DNA of 64,000 nucleotides from Fidelibacterota bacterium (GTDB taxonomy: Bacteria > Fidelibacterota > Marinisomatia > SCGC-AAA003-L08 > JACNLC01): assembly GCA_018657495.1 (NCBI GenBank), contig JABHXA010000013.1:1-64000 (forward strand). The letters are read 5' to 3'. Shown one piece after another: positions 39,601 through 48,655 of the stretch (position 1 is the first letter of the stretch; each line of letters begins with the position of its first letter). Below the pieces are notes generated by a model, which saw nothing but the letters and a program-made list of their open reading frames with translations, was not told the origin of the DNA and did no database searches. The position numbers and the translations under genes are program-made.

Positions 39601-41684
39601 AACATGATGAGGATGGAAAATTTATTGGATCACGTGACTTTATAAGAGATGTCACTAAACGTCAAAAATTGGATAAGCTAAAAACAGTATTAATGAAAAT
39701 TGCTACAGAAGCAAAATCCGATTTAGAGTTGCCTGATTTGATAAAATCAATCAGAGAAATAGTACATTCCATAATCGATATGACTCATTTTCATATTGGA
39801 CTATATGATGAACTGAATGATACAATCATAGAACCTTATTCAGAAAATAATCAAGAAAACATCATTTCATATTCTGGTGGAGATACTTTGGCCGGTTATG
39901 TGATTGAAAACAGAGAGTCAATTTTCGCTGATAAAAATTATTGTCTTGAACTTAAAAAAAAGAAAAAGATTAAGTCTTTTGAAAAAGATTGCCAACAATG
40001 GTTGGGAGTACCACTTATTGCAAAGGATGTTGTGATTGGCATTCTTGTTGTAAAAAGTTATGATGACGCAAAGGCCTATAGTCTGAACGACTTAAATATT
40101 TTAAATCATATCTCAATTGAAATTGGTGCTGTGATAGATCGAAAACAGACTGAGGATGATTTAAAAAATAGTCAAGAGCAGTTTGAATTATTAATGCAGC
40201 AGACTCCATATGTTGTCGAGATCTATGATATTGATGGATTACAAATTAATGTCAATAATGCCTATGAAGAGCTTTGGGGCTTCCCTGCCGAACAGACTAT
40301 TAATAAATTCAATGTTTTAAAAAGCAAAGAAGTAAAAGATACTGGTCTCATTGATTATGTAAATCGAGGTTACTCAGGTGAGGCTGTGACTGTACCTGAA
40401 TATGAATTTAATCCAAAAGGAAAAACTGAGGCTGACGGGTTGGGACGAACACGGTGGCTCAGTACCCATATATTCCCTTTAAAAACAACTTCGGGCATTA
40501 TTCGAAATATTGTAATTACACACGAAGATATCACTGATAGAAGGCAAGCAGAAATATCCTTAATAAAGAGTAAAAACCTTCTCAGTGAATCACAGAATGT
40601 TGCCAGAATTGGTTCATATGTTTTGGATATCAAAAATGATCAATGGGATAGTTCTGATGTATTGGACGAAATTTTTGACATTGATAAAAATTATAATAAA
40701 AATATTTCGGGATGGTTAAAGTTAGTCTACACCAATGATCGGGATATGATGATAAATTATTTTAATACAAACATACTCCAAAATAATGAACCATTTAATA
40801 AAGAGTACCGTATCCAAAGAATAAAAAATCAAAATATATTATGGGTCCATGGATTAGGCAAATTAGAACTTGATGAGGATGGCGATCCAATTAAAATGAT
40901 AGGAACAATTCAGGACATTTCAATTCGCAAGGAATTTGAGATCGAAAAAGAGGCATTGGAAAACCATCTTCAAAAATCTCAGAAACTTGAAACCATTGGT
41001 ACCCTGGCGGGTGGAATTACACATGAAATCAATCAACCCTTGAATGCCATCTCTATAAGTGCGAACTCTGTTTTATATTGGCATCGTAACAATCCTGGGG
41101 TACTTCCAAAGTTATTTATTGAGGAACTTCAGCAAATTTCAAAAGGCGCCAAACGAATTGATGAAATTATCCGTCATATGCGCTCATTATGGGTCGCTGA
41201 TATTACCACAAAAATGGAATACAATTCTCCGAATCAAATTATAATTGACTCCTTATCATTAATAAAGCAGCAATTACATGCCCATGGAATTATCATTGAA
41301 CAGAAATTTACAAGTCAGGATATTTCATTATTTTCTGATAGAGTCAGCCTTGAACAAATCATAATCAATTTACTGATTAATGCTATGCATTCACTTGATG
41401 AATCAGACCAGACAGATAAAAAAATAATCATTCAAACAAGAGCCGATAAAACCAGCTGTATTCTTAGTATCTCTGATAATGGAGGTGGACTACCAGAAGG
41501 TGATGAAATGGTTGTATTTAGTCCATTCTATTCAACAAAGGATCCATCAAAAAGTATGGGTCTCGGTTTAGCAATTGTAAAAAACCTGGTAAATAAAATG
41601 GATGGCTCAATTTCAGCAGTCAATAACAAACCCTCTGGTGCTAGATTCATCATTACCCTTCCAATAAAGGATGAAATTGAGTGA
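36609..41684 (+). CDS. Large membrane histidine kinase with multiple PAS and two GAF domains
   Basis: 1691 residues from GTG 36609 (GGAG 6-9 bases upstream). A membrane helix (VVIIIPLIIVTLTIVVSI), a Cache-like periplasmic part (about 46-318) and a second helix (WIYILAAGFLLAHLIYLLF) come first. About six PAS and two GAF domains follow to residue 1430; several PAS units end in the usual DISDR/DITDR words. The kinase core is NtrB-like (GGITHEINQPLNAIS, phospho-His 1472), with an ATPase ending DNGGGLPEG and SMGLGLAIV. There is no receiver; the partner is the overlapping NtrC-type gene (four-base GTGA overlap). Ligands are unknown. Confidence 0.93.
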   Translation: MFQEKNHGFLNNTLKTKRKVFRVVIIIPLIIVTLTIVVSIQSWFHNANHINTILEKAFVENHIKMESTVEHIEEYLGGVHSDLLYISFDKHVKRMEEGSEELIQSLYDHQWTRNRLTEIYVIERNFDGRKRPFMTFEHGVGGKSKEEIHSPHREAEEYKTQMDHIQEFLADTSLKALISDEIILCANNHDGTQANGIVYSIPVYNKGELTGIVAAMIPTYRINDQLERGHWANMAILINENADLFGCVDLPRETKTWISKNFSENDISEFFDTTQNSFKVNEWTSLWSPIDIVSGQQWWLVFQYDETLYLKDANIQKTSKFWIYILAAGFLLAHLIYLLFKRYDEKINILDERKIIENALVESEEQYRKLVEQTTNLITRVDNEGKFTYINSVSQKILGFSPEECIGKVAFDFVHPDDRNKTQKWFEDWQKTKQKYNSIENRQVNLHTGEIRYMLWSSTMQNDEDGGISGIDAIARDISDRIKAEQQLIESEKKVNTWLENSPTCTKILDLDFNLQYMSAAGVRDLKIDDITVYYGAPYPFSFYPDSFKIPMTKNLMKVKETGEITTQEEYVLDILGNELWYHSTIVPINTESGILDYFMIVSIEITERKYAESKLLESEARFRHLFEDMGDAVFVTHLDKNKSGQIIEANPAALLQTGYDKTELVKMNIVDDLTVKGSEETEYDEFEEKLHRGQTVTSTEKKKRKDGSEYWVEVVVTPIEYKGIKACISLNRDISDRKLAEEALKSIAVSFSALSGEDFFNRVSKYLADKLDVNIAFIGELFGGDSVRVIGGYHNGEILGPIEYQLADTPCENIINKTMCCYPADVYKLFPKDVMLKDLAIEGYLGAPINNRDGQTIGIFVLLSESPITNQSSAESILQIFIERVSAEIQRANDEQIIKKSELKFRDLFENSIDSICILDAECNFIDVNDATSILTGYDKTELLNMGISDLVHPDSQNNSIKALHDQKTFGHYDLYTGSIITKNGQTRFVEINSIAKHDEDGKFIGSRDFIRDVTKRQKLDKLKTVLMKIATEAKSDLELPDLIKSIREIVHSIIDMTHFHIGLYDELNDTIIEPYSENNQENIISYSGGDTLAGYVIENRESIFADKNYCLELKKKKKIKSFEKDCQQWLGVPLIAKDVVIGILVVKSYDDAKAYSLNDLNILNHISIEIGAVIDRKQTEDDLKNSQEQFELLMQQTPYVVEIYDIDGLQINVNNAYEELWGFPAEQTINKFNVLKSKEVKDTGLIDYVNRGYSGEAVTVPEYEFNPKGKTEADGLGRTRWLSTHIFPLKTTSGIIRNIVITHEDITDRRQAEISLIKSKNLLSESQNVARIGSYVLDIKNDQWDSSDVLDEIFDIDKNYNKNISGWLKLVYTNDRDMMINYFNTNILQNNEPFNKEYRIQRIKNQNILWVHGLGKLELDEDGDPIKMIGTIQDISIRKEFEIEKEALENHLQKSQKLETIGTLAGGITHEINQPLNAISISANSVLYWHRNNPGVLPKLFIEELQQISKGAKRIDEIIRHMRSLWVADITTKMEYNSPNQIIIDSLSLIKQQLHAHGIIIEQKFTSQDISLFSDRVSLEQIIINLLINAMHSLDESDQTDKKIIIQTRADKTSCILSISDNGGGLPEGDEMVVFSPFYSTKDPSKSMGLGLAIVKNLVNKMDGSISAVNNKPSGARFIITLPIKDEIE

Positions 41685-43111
41685 GAATTCTTCTGGTGGA
41701 TGATGACCATTTAAGTCGAAAATCTATTGCTAAATTTGCCCGTACATATTTAAACCATGAAGTTGATGAAGCTGATTCAGCTTCAAAAGCATGGGATATG
41801 TATCAAAAAAATCATTATCCTTTGGTAATATCAGATATAAGAATGCCGGGGATGAGCGGATTGGATTTACTTTCTGATATAAATAAACAAAATGAAAAAA
41901 AGCAAACAAAGATTGTGATGATTACCGGATTTGGAGAATTGCAAACTGCAATTCAGGCACTCCGGTCCGGGGCATATGACTTCATGGAAAAACCTATAGA
42001 TGTTGAAGAGCTTTCGGATGTTATAAAACGAGTTGAAGAACATTTTCAGTTTGCCGAAGAAAATGAAATATTAAGAAATGAAGTAGAGCAACAGAAATCA
42101 TCTGTTCAATTGGCACATGGTCGCTTACGTCAGCTACGAACGGCATATACTGAGATATTTGGTTATGGCCGTGTTGGAATATTCTCTGACAAGATGCGTA
42201 AAATTATTGACCTGGCTAATTCATTTCATAGTGATCGAGATATGTCTGTGCTAATTAAGGGAGAGACAGGGACGGGTAAAGAAATTATTGCCAGAATGGT
42301 TCACTATCATGAAGGGGAGGAATTGTTGCCATTTATAACAGTGAATTGTTCTGCAATCTCTCCTACTCTCTTTGAAAGTGAGGTATTTGGTTATGAACCC
42401 GGCGCTTTTACAGGAGCAAAGTCCAAAGGACAAATTGGTAAATTAGAGTTAGCCCAGGGTGGTACACTTTTTCTTGACGAAATTGGCGATCTGCCACTGG
42501 ATTTGCAACCCAAACTACTCACCGCTTTACAAATGAAGGAATTTTACAAGGTTGGGGGTAAGAGAAAAATAAAACTGGATATTCGATTTGTATGCGCTAC
42601 CAATCGAGACCTGGAAGATATGATGAATAAAGGTACATTCAGAAAGGACCTATTCTTTAGATTAAATACCGGATATATTGATATACCACCTCTTGCAGAA
42701 CGTCAGGAGGAAATCCCTCAGTTGGCCCAAATGTTCTTAAATGAATTTGCTCAAAAGAAAAATAAAAAATTCAGGATAATAAATCAGGATGCAATCCAGT
42801 TGCTACGAAAGCAATCCTGGCCAGGGAATGTTCGTGAATTGAGAAATGTGATTGAAAGGGCAGTTCTTTTATATAACACTGTTGAATTGACTGTAATACA
42901 ATTAAAACTTTTAACGAACTTTCAGACTGATTTTTCCGTTAGCAATGAGAGTCAATTAGTAATAGATCTTCCTGAGAAACAGTATCCTTATGCCCAAATG
43001 GAAAAGGAAATCATAGAACAATTATTACGTCGTTATAAGGGAAATAAGACCCAGGTTGCAAAATATCTAAGTATTACACGGAATCGCCTCAACCGCAAAT
43101 TGAACTGCTGA
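41681..43111 (+). CDS. NtrC-family sigma-54-dependent response regulator
   Basis: 476 residues. The receiver has phospho-Asp 52 ([11 protein letters not shown]) and Lys near 104. The AAA+ domain has Walker A GETGTGKE (194-201), the sigma-54 contact loop GAFTGA (241-246) and Walker B FLDEIGD. The C-terminus is a Fis-type HTH ([22 protein letters not shown]). All residues needed for sigma-54 activation are present. It starts inside the stop of the giant kinase, which is therefore its cognate kinase. Candidate target promoters are at 43236 and 43911. Confidence 0.96.
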   Translation: MRILLVDDDHLSRKSIAKFARTYLNHEVDEADSASKAWDMYQKNHYPLVISDIRMPGMSGLDLLSDINKQNEKKQTKIVMITGFGELQTAIQALRSGAYDFMEKPIDVEELSDVIKRVEEHFQFAEENEILRNEVEQQKSSVQLAHGRLRQLRTAYTEIFGYGRVGIFSDKMRKIIDLANSFHSDRDMSVLIKGETGTGKEIIARMVHYHEGEELLPFITVNCSAISPTLFESEVFGYEPGAFTGAKSKGQIGKLELAQGGTLFLDEIGDLPLDLQPKLLTALQMKEFYKVGGKRKIKLDIRFVCATNRDLEDMMNKGTFRKDLFFRLNTGYIDIPPLAERQEEIPQLAQMFLNEFAQKKNKKFRIINQDAIQLLRKQSWPGNVRELRNVIERAVLLYNTVELTVIQLKLLTNFQTDFSVSNESQLVIDLPEKQYPYAQMEKEIIEQLLRRYKGNKTQVAKYLSITRNRLNRKLNC

Positions 43112-43400
43112 TCTGTTTTAACCCATCCGCTTTAAGTTGTTGCTTCAAAATGGCTCAACGCCCTCTTTGATAGGAAATACCCCTATTCTTCATAGTAACA
43201 ACAACATATCTTAACTTATATACAAATTATAATGCTGGCATAGCTTTTGACCTTGAACTGTTCATGGTACCTTTACAATGAGCAAAGTGCAGATTATGTT
43301 AATTGATGATGACTCCCTGAGTTTGAAAAGCCTGAAAAGCGCCCTGCAGTTGAATGGCTTTATGGTTGACGCATTTAACAATCCTCTTGTCGCCTGGGAT
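43110..43400 (+). repeat. Receiver-plus-promoter duplication, copy 1
   Basis: From the stop region of the NtrC gene, through the leader and into the receiver gene, this aligns without gaps to 43785-44075 at offset 675. Promoter-like words and the ATGs (43278 and 43953) keep this spacing. Weaker coding similarity continues to the end of the second frame. Confidence 0.8.
43236..43251 (+). promoter_or_regulatory. Candidate sigma-54-like promoter before the receiver gene
   Basis: TGGCATAGCTTTTGAC matches the TGGCAYR-N4-TTGC pattern except that the -12 C is A. It ends 26 bases before ATG 43278. The same arrangement recurs at 43911, and a sigma-54 activator gene lies just upstream. Confidence 0.4.
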
Positions 43401-43664
43401 AAATTCAAAAAGAAATCCTATGATTTAGTCATGACAGATATAATGATGGAACCTATCGATGGCTACAGAATGTTGCGCTTATTCCTTACTTCAAAACCCA
43501 AAATCCATATTATTCTTTTTACTGGGAATATGACAAATTCTTTCCGGGAAAGAGCCGTGCGAATAGGAGCAGATCATTTCTTTAACAAACCAGTACCAAT
43601 TGAAAAAATATTTAATATTTTACACACCTTACAAAAAGATTTGGATAGTCATGATTCTGATTAA
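43278..43664 (+). CDS. Single-domain response regulator (CheY-like receiver)
   Basis: 128 residues, a stand-alone receiver with the acidic triplet IDDDS at 9-13, phospho-Asp 54 (MTDIMMEPIDG), Thr in LFTGNM and Lys in FNKPVP. No output domain. It lies 167 bases after the NtrC gene behind its own sigma-54-like site, so it may be induced by that system and serve as a phosphate sink or feedback element. A decayed duplicate follows at 43953. Confidence 0.9.
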   Translation: MSKVQIMLIDDDSLSLKSLKSALQLNGFMVDAFNNPLVAWDKFKKKSYDLVMTDIMMEPIDGYRMLRLFLTSKPKIHIILFTGNMTNSFRERAVRIGADHFFNKPVPIEKIFNILHTLQKDLDSHDSD

Positions 43665-43784
43665 TATTAATTGGATTAGCTGGATCATCAACAGAATAAC
43701 TATTGGCTGGTATAATAGTGAAAATATTATTGCAGGTATAATATTAAAGTCATGCATAATATTTAAAACGTATATCGTACTAGT

Positions 43785-44075
43785 GATCCGTTTTAACACA
43801 TCCGTTTTAATTAACTGCTCCAAAATGACTCAATATTATCGAAATCAGTCACTTCTAATAATCCCCATAATAACAGCTATATATCCAACTAATATAATAG
43901 ATAAGGTGACTGGCATAGCATTTGACTTATTGTTGAATAGAGTTAGAATATAATGAAAAAGGTACAGATAATATTATTCGATGATAAATCCATGAGTTTA
44001 AGAAATCATGGATCGGCGTTTCAATTAAAAATCTATATGATAGACACAATTATAAATGTTCTGTCAATGTTGGAT
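43785..44075 (+). repeat. Receiver-plus-promoter duplication, copy 2
   Basis: Ungapped partner of 43110-43400 at offset 675. Similarity is clear in the leader (GATCCGTTTTAACACATCCG against GATCTGTTTTAACCCATCCG), in the promoter-like word and in the first 30 codons. Confidence 0.8.
43911..43926 (+). promoter_or_regulatory. Candidate sigma-54-like promoter before the degenerate receiver
   Basis: TGGCATAGCATTTGAC, the duplicate of the site at 43236, again 42 bases from its first base to the ATG (43953). It could drive the porin gene, which overlaps the degenerate frame. Confidence 0.4.
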
Positions 44076-44180
44076 CAAATCAAAATTAGAATCAACAATT
44101 TGACCACATTCTATATTATGATAAACCCGTTGACTCATAATTATTTTGTACATGGATTAACCGAAATGAGGAAGATATGA
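43953..44180 (+). pseudogene. Degenerate, truncated receiver domain
   Basis: 75 codons aligning along their length with the intact receiver at 43278 (KKVQIILFDDKSMSLRNHGS against SKVQIMLIDDDSLSLKSLKS). The phospho-acceptor Asp54 is Tyr54 here (FYIMINP), the acidic triplet is partly lost, and the chain ends before the switch Thr and Lys. The frame is nevertheless open, has a start at the conserved place, and overlaps the porin ATG by four bases (ATGA). It may survive as a leader frame giving translational coupling to the porin. Confidence 0.75.
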
Positions 44181-45298
44181 AAATGATAAAAATAAGTATC
44201 ACACTGGCTACAATATTTATAGCTGTATCCTATGGGCAACTCAGCAGTTTTGCTGATTGGAGCTTAACATATACCGGTGAAGGGATAAGACTTCTTGATG
44301 GTGGAACAGGCGATAGTGAGTTACATTATCTTGATAATATTGATTTGCAAATCGAAATTCGAACAGATGCACTCTGGTCTGGAGGAACTGCAATGATCTA
44401 TTTATTATCAAATACCGGTGCAGATCCATCTACATTTGTAGGTGACGCACAAGTGAGCAGTAATATTGAAGCTTTTGATTCTCAAAGATTGTATGAGTTT
44501 TGGTACAATCAGGTATTGGCAGATGGTCGAATAGAAATCCTCGCAGGCTTACACGATTTGAATTCCGAATTTTATACGAATGATTGTGCCGGCTTATTTA
44601 ATAACAGTTCCTTTGGAATAGGTGCCGACGTGGCTTCAAATGCCCCGGTGAGTGTATTTAACCTGGCCGCGCCCGGTTTGAGAATAAAATATACTCCTAC
44701 TGATAACATTTCCATCCTGGGAGCAATATACGATGGTGATCCAGGGGATCCTGCCGAAAATGACAACGGATTGAGTCTTGATTGGGATAAGGATCAAGGT
44801 ACTTTGTCAATCATTGAGTCCCAATTCAACAGAAATTACAATAATAACAATTCAGAGCTTACCGATACGTACAGATTTGGTTTTTGGTATCATTCTGCCG
44901 ATTTTGTTGGTGTAAATGAGGTTGTACCTGAAACCCATAATGGAAATTTAGGCGTATATACATCTATTGATAAATCGATTTCCGAAACTTTAAAAACTTT
45001 TTTTGCAGGTGGCATTGCAAAAGAAAATTGTTCACCTGTTCCATATTATTTTGGGACGGGAATTAATTTGATTGGTTTTTTGGAATCCCGCACCGATGAC
45101 GTCCTCGGCTTTGCTTTAAATGCAGCTAATATTTCTGAATACGATGCCTGGGAAATAGTACTTGAGGCTTCCATGCAGGTACAACTGCTAAACCATTTTA
45201 GCCTAAAACCAGACCTTCAGTACATCATTAATCCAGGCGGCAATCCTGATAATGATAATTCCATGGTTTTTAGCCTTAGAGCTGAAATTGGATTTTGA
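44177..45298 (+). CDS. OprB-family carbohydrate porin-like outer-membrane protein
   Basis: 373 residues with a signal peptide (ISITLATIFIAVSYGQ). The mature part is a beta-barrel with OprB landmarks: RLYEFWYNQVLADGRIEILAGLHDLNSEF, a gap, then DTYRFGFWYHSADF, and the terminal strand NPDNDNSMVFSLRAEIGF ending in aromatic Phe. OprB-type porins admit sugars and other small solutes. The start overlaps the degenerate receiver frame and has AGGAAG five bases upstream. Position behind the second sigma-54-like site suggests control by the kinase/NtrC pair; the MCP gene follows 63 bases on. Confidence 0.85.
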   Translation: MKMIKISITLATIFIAVSYGQLSSFADWSLTYTGEGIRLLDGGTGDSELHYLDNIDLQIEIRTDALWSGGTAMIYLLSNTGADPSTFVGDAQVSSNIEAFDSQRLYEFWYNQVLADGRIEILAGLHDLNSEFYTNDCAGLFNNSSFGIGADVASNAPVSVFNLAAPGLRIKYTPTDNISILGAIYDGDPGDPAENDNGLSLDWDKDQGTLSIIESQFNRNYNNNNSELTDTYRFGFWYHSADFVGVNEVVPETHNGNLGVYTSIDKSISETLKTFFAGGIAKENCSPVPYYFGTGINLIGFLESRTDDVLGFALNAANISEYDAWEIVLEASMQVQLLNHFSLKPDLQYIINPGGNPDNDNSMVFSLRAEIGF

Positions 45299-45361
45299 TT
45301 TTTACATTTAACAAATTTTTTTAAAAGATTAACAATAGCATAATTAATTAAAGGGGAAATA

Positions 45362-47002
45362 ATGAATATTCTAAAAAATATGAAAATTAGTCAAAGGCTC
45401 TCATCATTTATGGTGATTGTAGTTCTGGTAGTAGTTGGATTTAACGCATTTAACTATTTCAAATTGATGGATGTGAATGCCAAAAGTTCTCTTGCTAAAG
45501 ATGAATCACTGGTCTTCGCAATGCATGCAAAAAATTTCCAGGTAGCATCCATCCAGGTACAACAATGGCTTACAGATATCTCGGCTACAAGAGGTGCAGA
45601 AGGATTTGATGATGGATTTGCTCTTGCAGAGGAATTTTATCAGGAAGGCTTGGGTATTTTAGATAAATTCGAAGAAATGTTTATGGAAGAGCAAGAAGAT
45701 GATATGGTCAATTTTATTCAAAGTTTAAAAACTGAATTTACAGAATTCTATGAATTTGGATCTAAAATGGCTCAGAATTATATTGACAATGGACCGGATC
45801 AGGGAAATATTGATATGGCACTATTTGATCCAATTGCTGAAAAGTTAATCAACTCTGTTGATAGTCTGGTAGGGTCTCAGACCAATGAATTAGATACAGC
45901 AATGATGGATATTGAAAAGTTAACGCATTCCAGCATGCAAATGTCCGTGATAGTAACAATTTTTCTTTTCATATTTATAAGTTTTACCTCATACTATTTG
46001 ATTCGCGGTGTTACCGGCCCATTAAATAAAATTATATATATGGTAAAGGATATGGCTCAAGGAGAGGGTGATCTCACTGTTCGCCTGAAAGTAGAATCCA
46101 AAGATGAGCTCGGCGAATTGGCAAAATGGTTTGATCAGTTTGTCATCAAACTTCAGGATATTATTCAACAGGTTGTGGCCAGTGCAGTACAATTAGGTGA
46201 TGCATCAGGAGAGATATCCTCCACGTCCGAACAATTGGCTGCTGGAGCTGAAGAGCAACAGGCACAGTTGAGCGAGGTAGCAACTTCAATGGAAGAGATG
46301 AGTGCCATGATACTGGAATCATCAAAAAATGCAAATGGAACACAGGATAATGCCAGCCAGGCTGATCAAGCTGCAGGAGAGGGAAGAAATGCTGTAAAAG
46401 AAACTATCGTAGGTATAGAAGGCATCGCCTCAATTGTGAATTCTGCCTCAGTGCAGATCAGTGCTCTTGAACAACAGTCAAAGGATATTGGTGAAGTCAT
46501 TCAGGTAATCGACGATATTGCAGACCAAACCAATCTTCTAGCGCTTAATGCCAATATTGAAGCCGCTCGTGCCGGTGATGCCGGACGTGGTTTTGCTGTA
46601 GTTGCAGATGAAGTACGCAAATTGGCGGAAAGAACTGTAAATGCAACAGCTGAAATTGGTCACAAGATCAAAAAGATTCAGGCTGATGTAAGCGATTCAG
46701 TTTCAGCTATGATAAAGATTACAGATCAAGCTGAAGAAGGACAAAAACTGGCAGGTCTATCTGGACGAGCATTAGAAGATATAGCCCAATCTATTGCTGG
46801 TGTTAATAGCGCTGTAATTCAGATATCAACTGCAGCAGATGAACAGAGCACTGGTGCCGAGGAAATCTCTCGTAATATCGAAAGTGTATCTTCAGTCTCA
46901 AAAGAGGCAGCAATCAGTTCTCAGCAACTGGCAAGCTCTGCAGAACAACTCAACCGGGAAGTAACAGGACTGAGTGGTTTAATGACTAAGTTCAAAGTCT
47001 GA
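45362..47002 (+). CDS. Methyl-accepting chemotaxis protein
   Basis: 546 residues. Two membrane helices (about 15-32 and 195-215) flank a periplasmic helical ligand domain of about 160 residues. HAMP follows (about 215-270), then the signalling domain, with the conserved tip [20 protein letters not shown] and [18 protein letters not shown] (about 388-425). Gln/Glu pairs suited to methylation are present on both sides. There is no C-terminal CheR/CheB-tether pentapeptide. AAAGGGG precedes ATG 45362. First gene of the chemosensory series. Confidence 0.95.
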   Translation: MNILKNMKISQRLSSFMVIVVLVVVGFNAFNYFKLMDVNAKSSLAKDESLVFAMHAKNFQVASIQVQQWLTDISATRGAEGFDDGFALAEEFYQEGLGILDKFEEMFMEEQEDDMVNFIQSLKTEFTEFYEFGSKMAQNYIDNGPDQGNIDMALFDPIAEKLINSVDSLVGSQTNELDTAMMDIEKLTHSSMQMSVIVTIFLFIFISFTSYYLIRGVTGPLNKIIYMVKDMAQGEGDLTVRLKVESKDELGELAKWFDQFVIKLQDIIQQVVASAVQLGDASGEISSTSEQLAAGAEEQQAQLSEVATSMEEMSAMILESSKNANGTQDNASQADQAAGEGRNAVKETIVGIEGIASIVNSASVQISALEQQSKDIGEVIQVIDDIADQTNLLALNANIEAARAGDAGRGFAVVADEVRKLAERTVNATAEIGHKIKKIQADVSDSVSAMIKITDQAEEGQKLAGLSGRALEDIAQSIAGVNSAVIQISTAADEQSTGAEEISRNIESVSSVSKEAAISSQQLASSAEQLNREVTGLSGLMTKFKV

Positions 47003-47094
47003 ACTTAATACCGGGAATGACACTTAGGATATGATTACATCCTAATCAAAGTGAGATATATAGTTAAATAATTCTGGAAATTTAGGAGTAAAAC

Positions 47095-47607
47095 ATGCCA
47101 GAAATAGCAACCGACATTAATAATAGTAATACAGATGTCCATGATGATGCATTAAGACAATTGGTCTGTTTTAAATTGGGTAATGAAGATTTTGGAGTGG
47201 ATATAAGCAAGGTTCAGGAGATCAACAGAATGGTCGAAATTACCCATATCCCCCAATCACCGCCTTTTGTTGAAGGCGTCATAAATCTGAGGGGTCAAAT
47301 TATACCAGTGGTTGATTTACGTCTCAGATTTGGATTGGAAACACGCAAAGAAGACAATAAGGAAAACCGCATTGTTGTAATCGAAACAATTTCAGCCATT
47401 GTCGGATTTATAGTTGATGAAGTTACAGAGGTGCTACGCATCAAATCTTCAAGCATTGAATCCACACCAGAAATGATAACAACGGGTGTAGAAATTCGCT
47501 ACATAGAAGGGGTTGCCATGCTGGAAGATAGCTTGCTGATTGTTTTGAATACGGATCTAATTTTTTCTAAAGAGGAACACGAATCAATGGCCTCCATGGG
47601 TGATTAA
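47095..47607 (+). CDS. cheW: CheW coupling protein
   Basis: 170 residues forming one CheW domain with landmarks FGVDISKVQEINR, GVINLRGQIIPVVDLRLRFG and IVGFIVDEVTEVLRI. It links the MCP tip to CheA in the array. Follows the MCP by 92 bases with TTTAGGAG before ATG. A second, tailed CheW lies at 48656. Confidence 0.95.
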   Translation: MPEIATDINNSNTDVHDDALRQLVCFKLGNEDFGVDISKVQEINRMVEITHIPQSPPFVEGVINLRGQIIPVVDLRLRFGLETRKEDNKENRIVVIETISAIVGFIVDEVTEVLRIKSSSIESTPEMITTGVEIRYIEGVAMLEDSLLIVLNTDLIFSKEEHESMASMGD

Positions 47608-47792
47608 AATTCATGTGCCGACATTTTCTCATTGCAAAATGATAAGATCTTTGGCGTATTTCAACGGTAATCTGGATTGATTTCAAAGTTGATTAAATAT
47701 AGCTGAGGAATGCAGAAGTTAAAACCTGACCAGAGTTACAGCGAATATTAGATGTTGCAAAAAGATTCCACTCAACTGATTTAAGGAGAAAT

Positions 47793-48638
47793 TTGAATAG
47801 AGATTTTAAATGTATTTACGGAGAGTATTTTGGAATGCATTCAGAGCCATTTGGCCTGACCCCAGATCCTGAATATCTTTTCCTAAGTAATGGACATACA
47901 TCGGCAATCGAATGGATGACTTATGCAATCGAACAATATGATATGGGATTGGTGATTGGTGAAATTGGTTCGGGTAAAACATTACTGTCAAGATGTTTGG
48001 TAGATTATCTCCCAGAGGATAAATATAGGGTATGCCTGATTATTAATCCTCAATGTACACCGTCAGCAATGTTAAAGGATATTTACAGGCAATTATTTGG
48101 TAAGGAACCACCCTATTTCAAAAGGGCTGTACTCAAATGTCTCCACGAAGGTCTGGTTGACTTAATGGTCAAAAATATCTTTCCAGTTGTGATTATTGAT
48201 GAAGCACAAGCAATCCTGGGCAAACCAGTTTTTGATGAGTTCAGAATGTTGAATAATTTTCAGACCGATAAACAAAATCTGATTTCATTCATTTTGCTGG
48301 GTCAGCCTGAACTTGAAAAACGATTAAAGCATAAAGCATATCGTGCCCTATTGCAGAGAATCCGTTTTTCCACCAATCTGAAAGCATTTACAACTAATGA
48401 AACTGGTTTGTATCTAGCACATCGTATGAAAGTATCCGGGTATAAGGGCAGAAATGTTTTCTCTGATCAAGGCATTCAAATTATTCAAGAATTGAGCTGT
48501 GGGTACCCTCGACCAATAAATCATCTGGCATCGTTTTCCCTTATGCAGGTAATGAGTAATAATACAAAAACTGTGTCTGCAGATGTGGTTAAAGAGGCTG
48601 CTTCTGAAATAATATATTTACGAGATAAGGTTAAATAA
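47793..48638 (+). CDS. ExeA/GspA-like AAA ATPase
   Basis: 281 residues from TTG 47793 (AAGGAG 5-10 bases upstream). The N-terminus has the ExeA-type hallmark FGMHSEPFGLTPDPEYLFLS. Walker A is GEIGSGKT, Walker B is VVIIDEAQA, and the sensor region is ILLGQPELEKRL. Relatives act with type II secretion (ExeA), in pilus and surface export, or as transposition helpers (TniB). It lacks the peptidoglycan-binding tail of ExeA. Lying between two cheW genes, on the same strand and closely spaced, it probably belongs to this operon rather than to a secretion locus; its role here is unknown. Confidence 0.9.
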   Translation: MNRDFKCIYGEYFGMHSEPFGLTPDPEYLFLSNGHTSAIEWMTYAIEQYDMGLVIGEIGSGKTLLSRCLVDYLPEDKYRVCLIINPQCTPSAMLKDIYRQLFGKEPPYFKRAVLKCLHEGLVDLMVKNIFPVVIIDEAQAILGKPVFDEFRMLNNFQTDKQNLISFILLGQPELEKRLKHKAYRALLQRIRFSTNLKAFTTNETGLYLAHRMKVSGYKGRNVFSDQGIQIIQELSCGYPRPINHLASFSLMQVMSNNTKTVSADVVKEAASEIIYLRDKVK

Positions 48639-48655
48639 AATCAGGAATATTTATT

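Noticed and set aside
43600..43953. 117-codon + frame, Ile/Asn-rich
   Set aside because: Overlaps the receiver gene end and runs through the duplicated leader; composition is that of translated AT-rich spacer.
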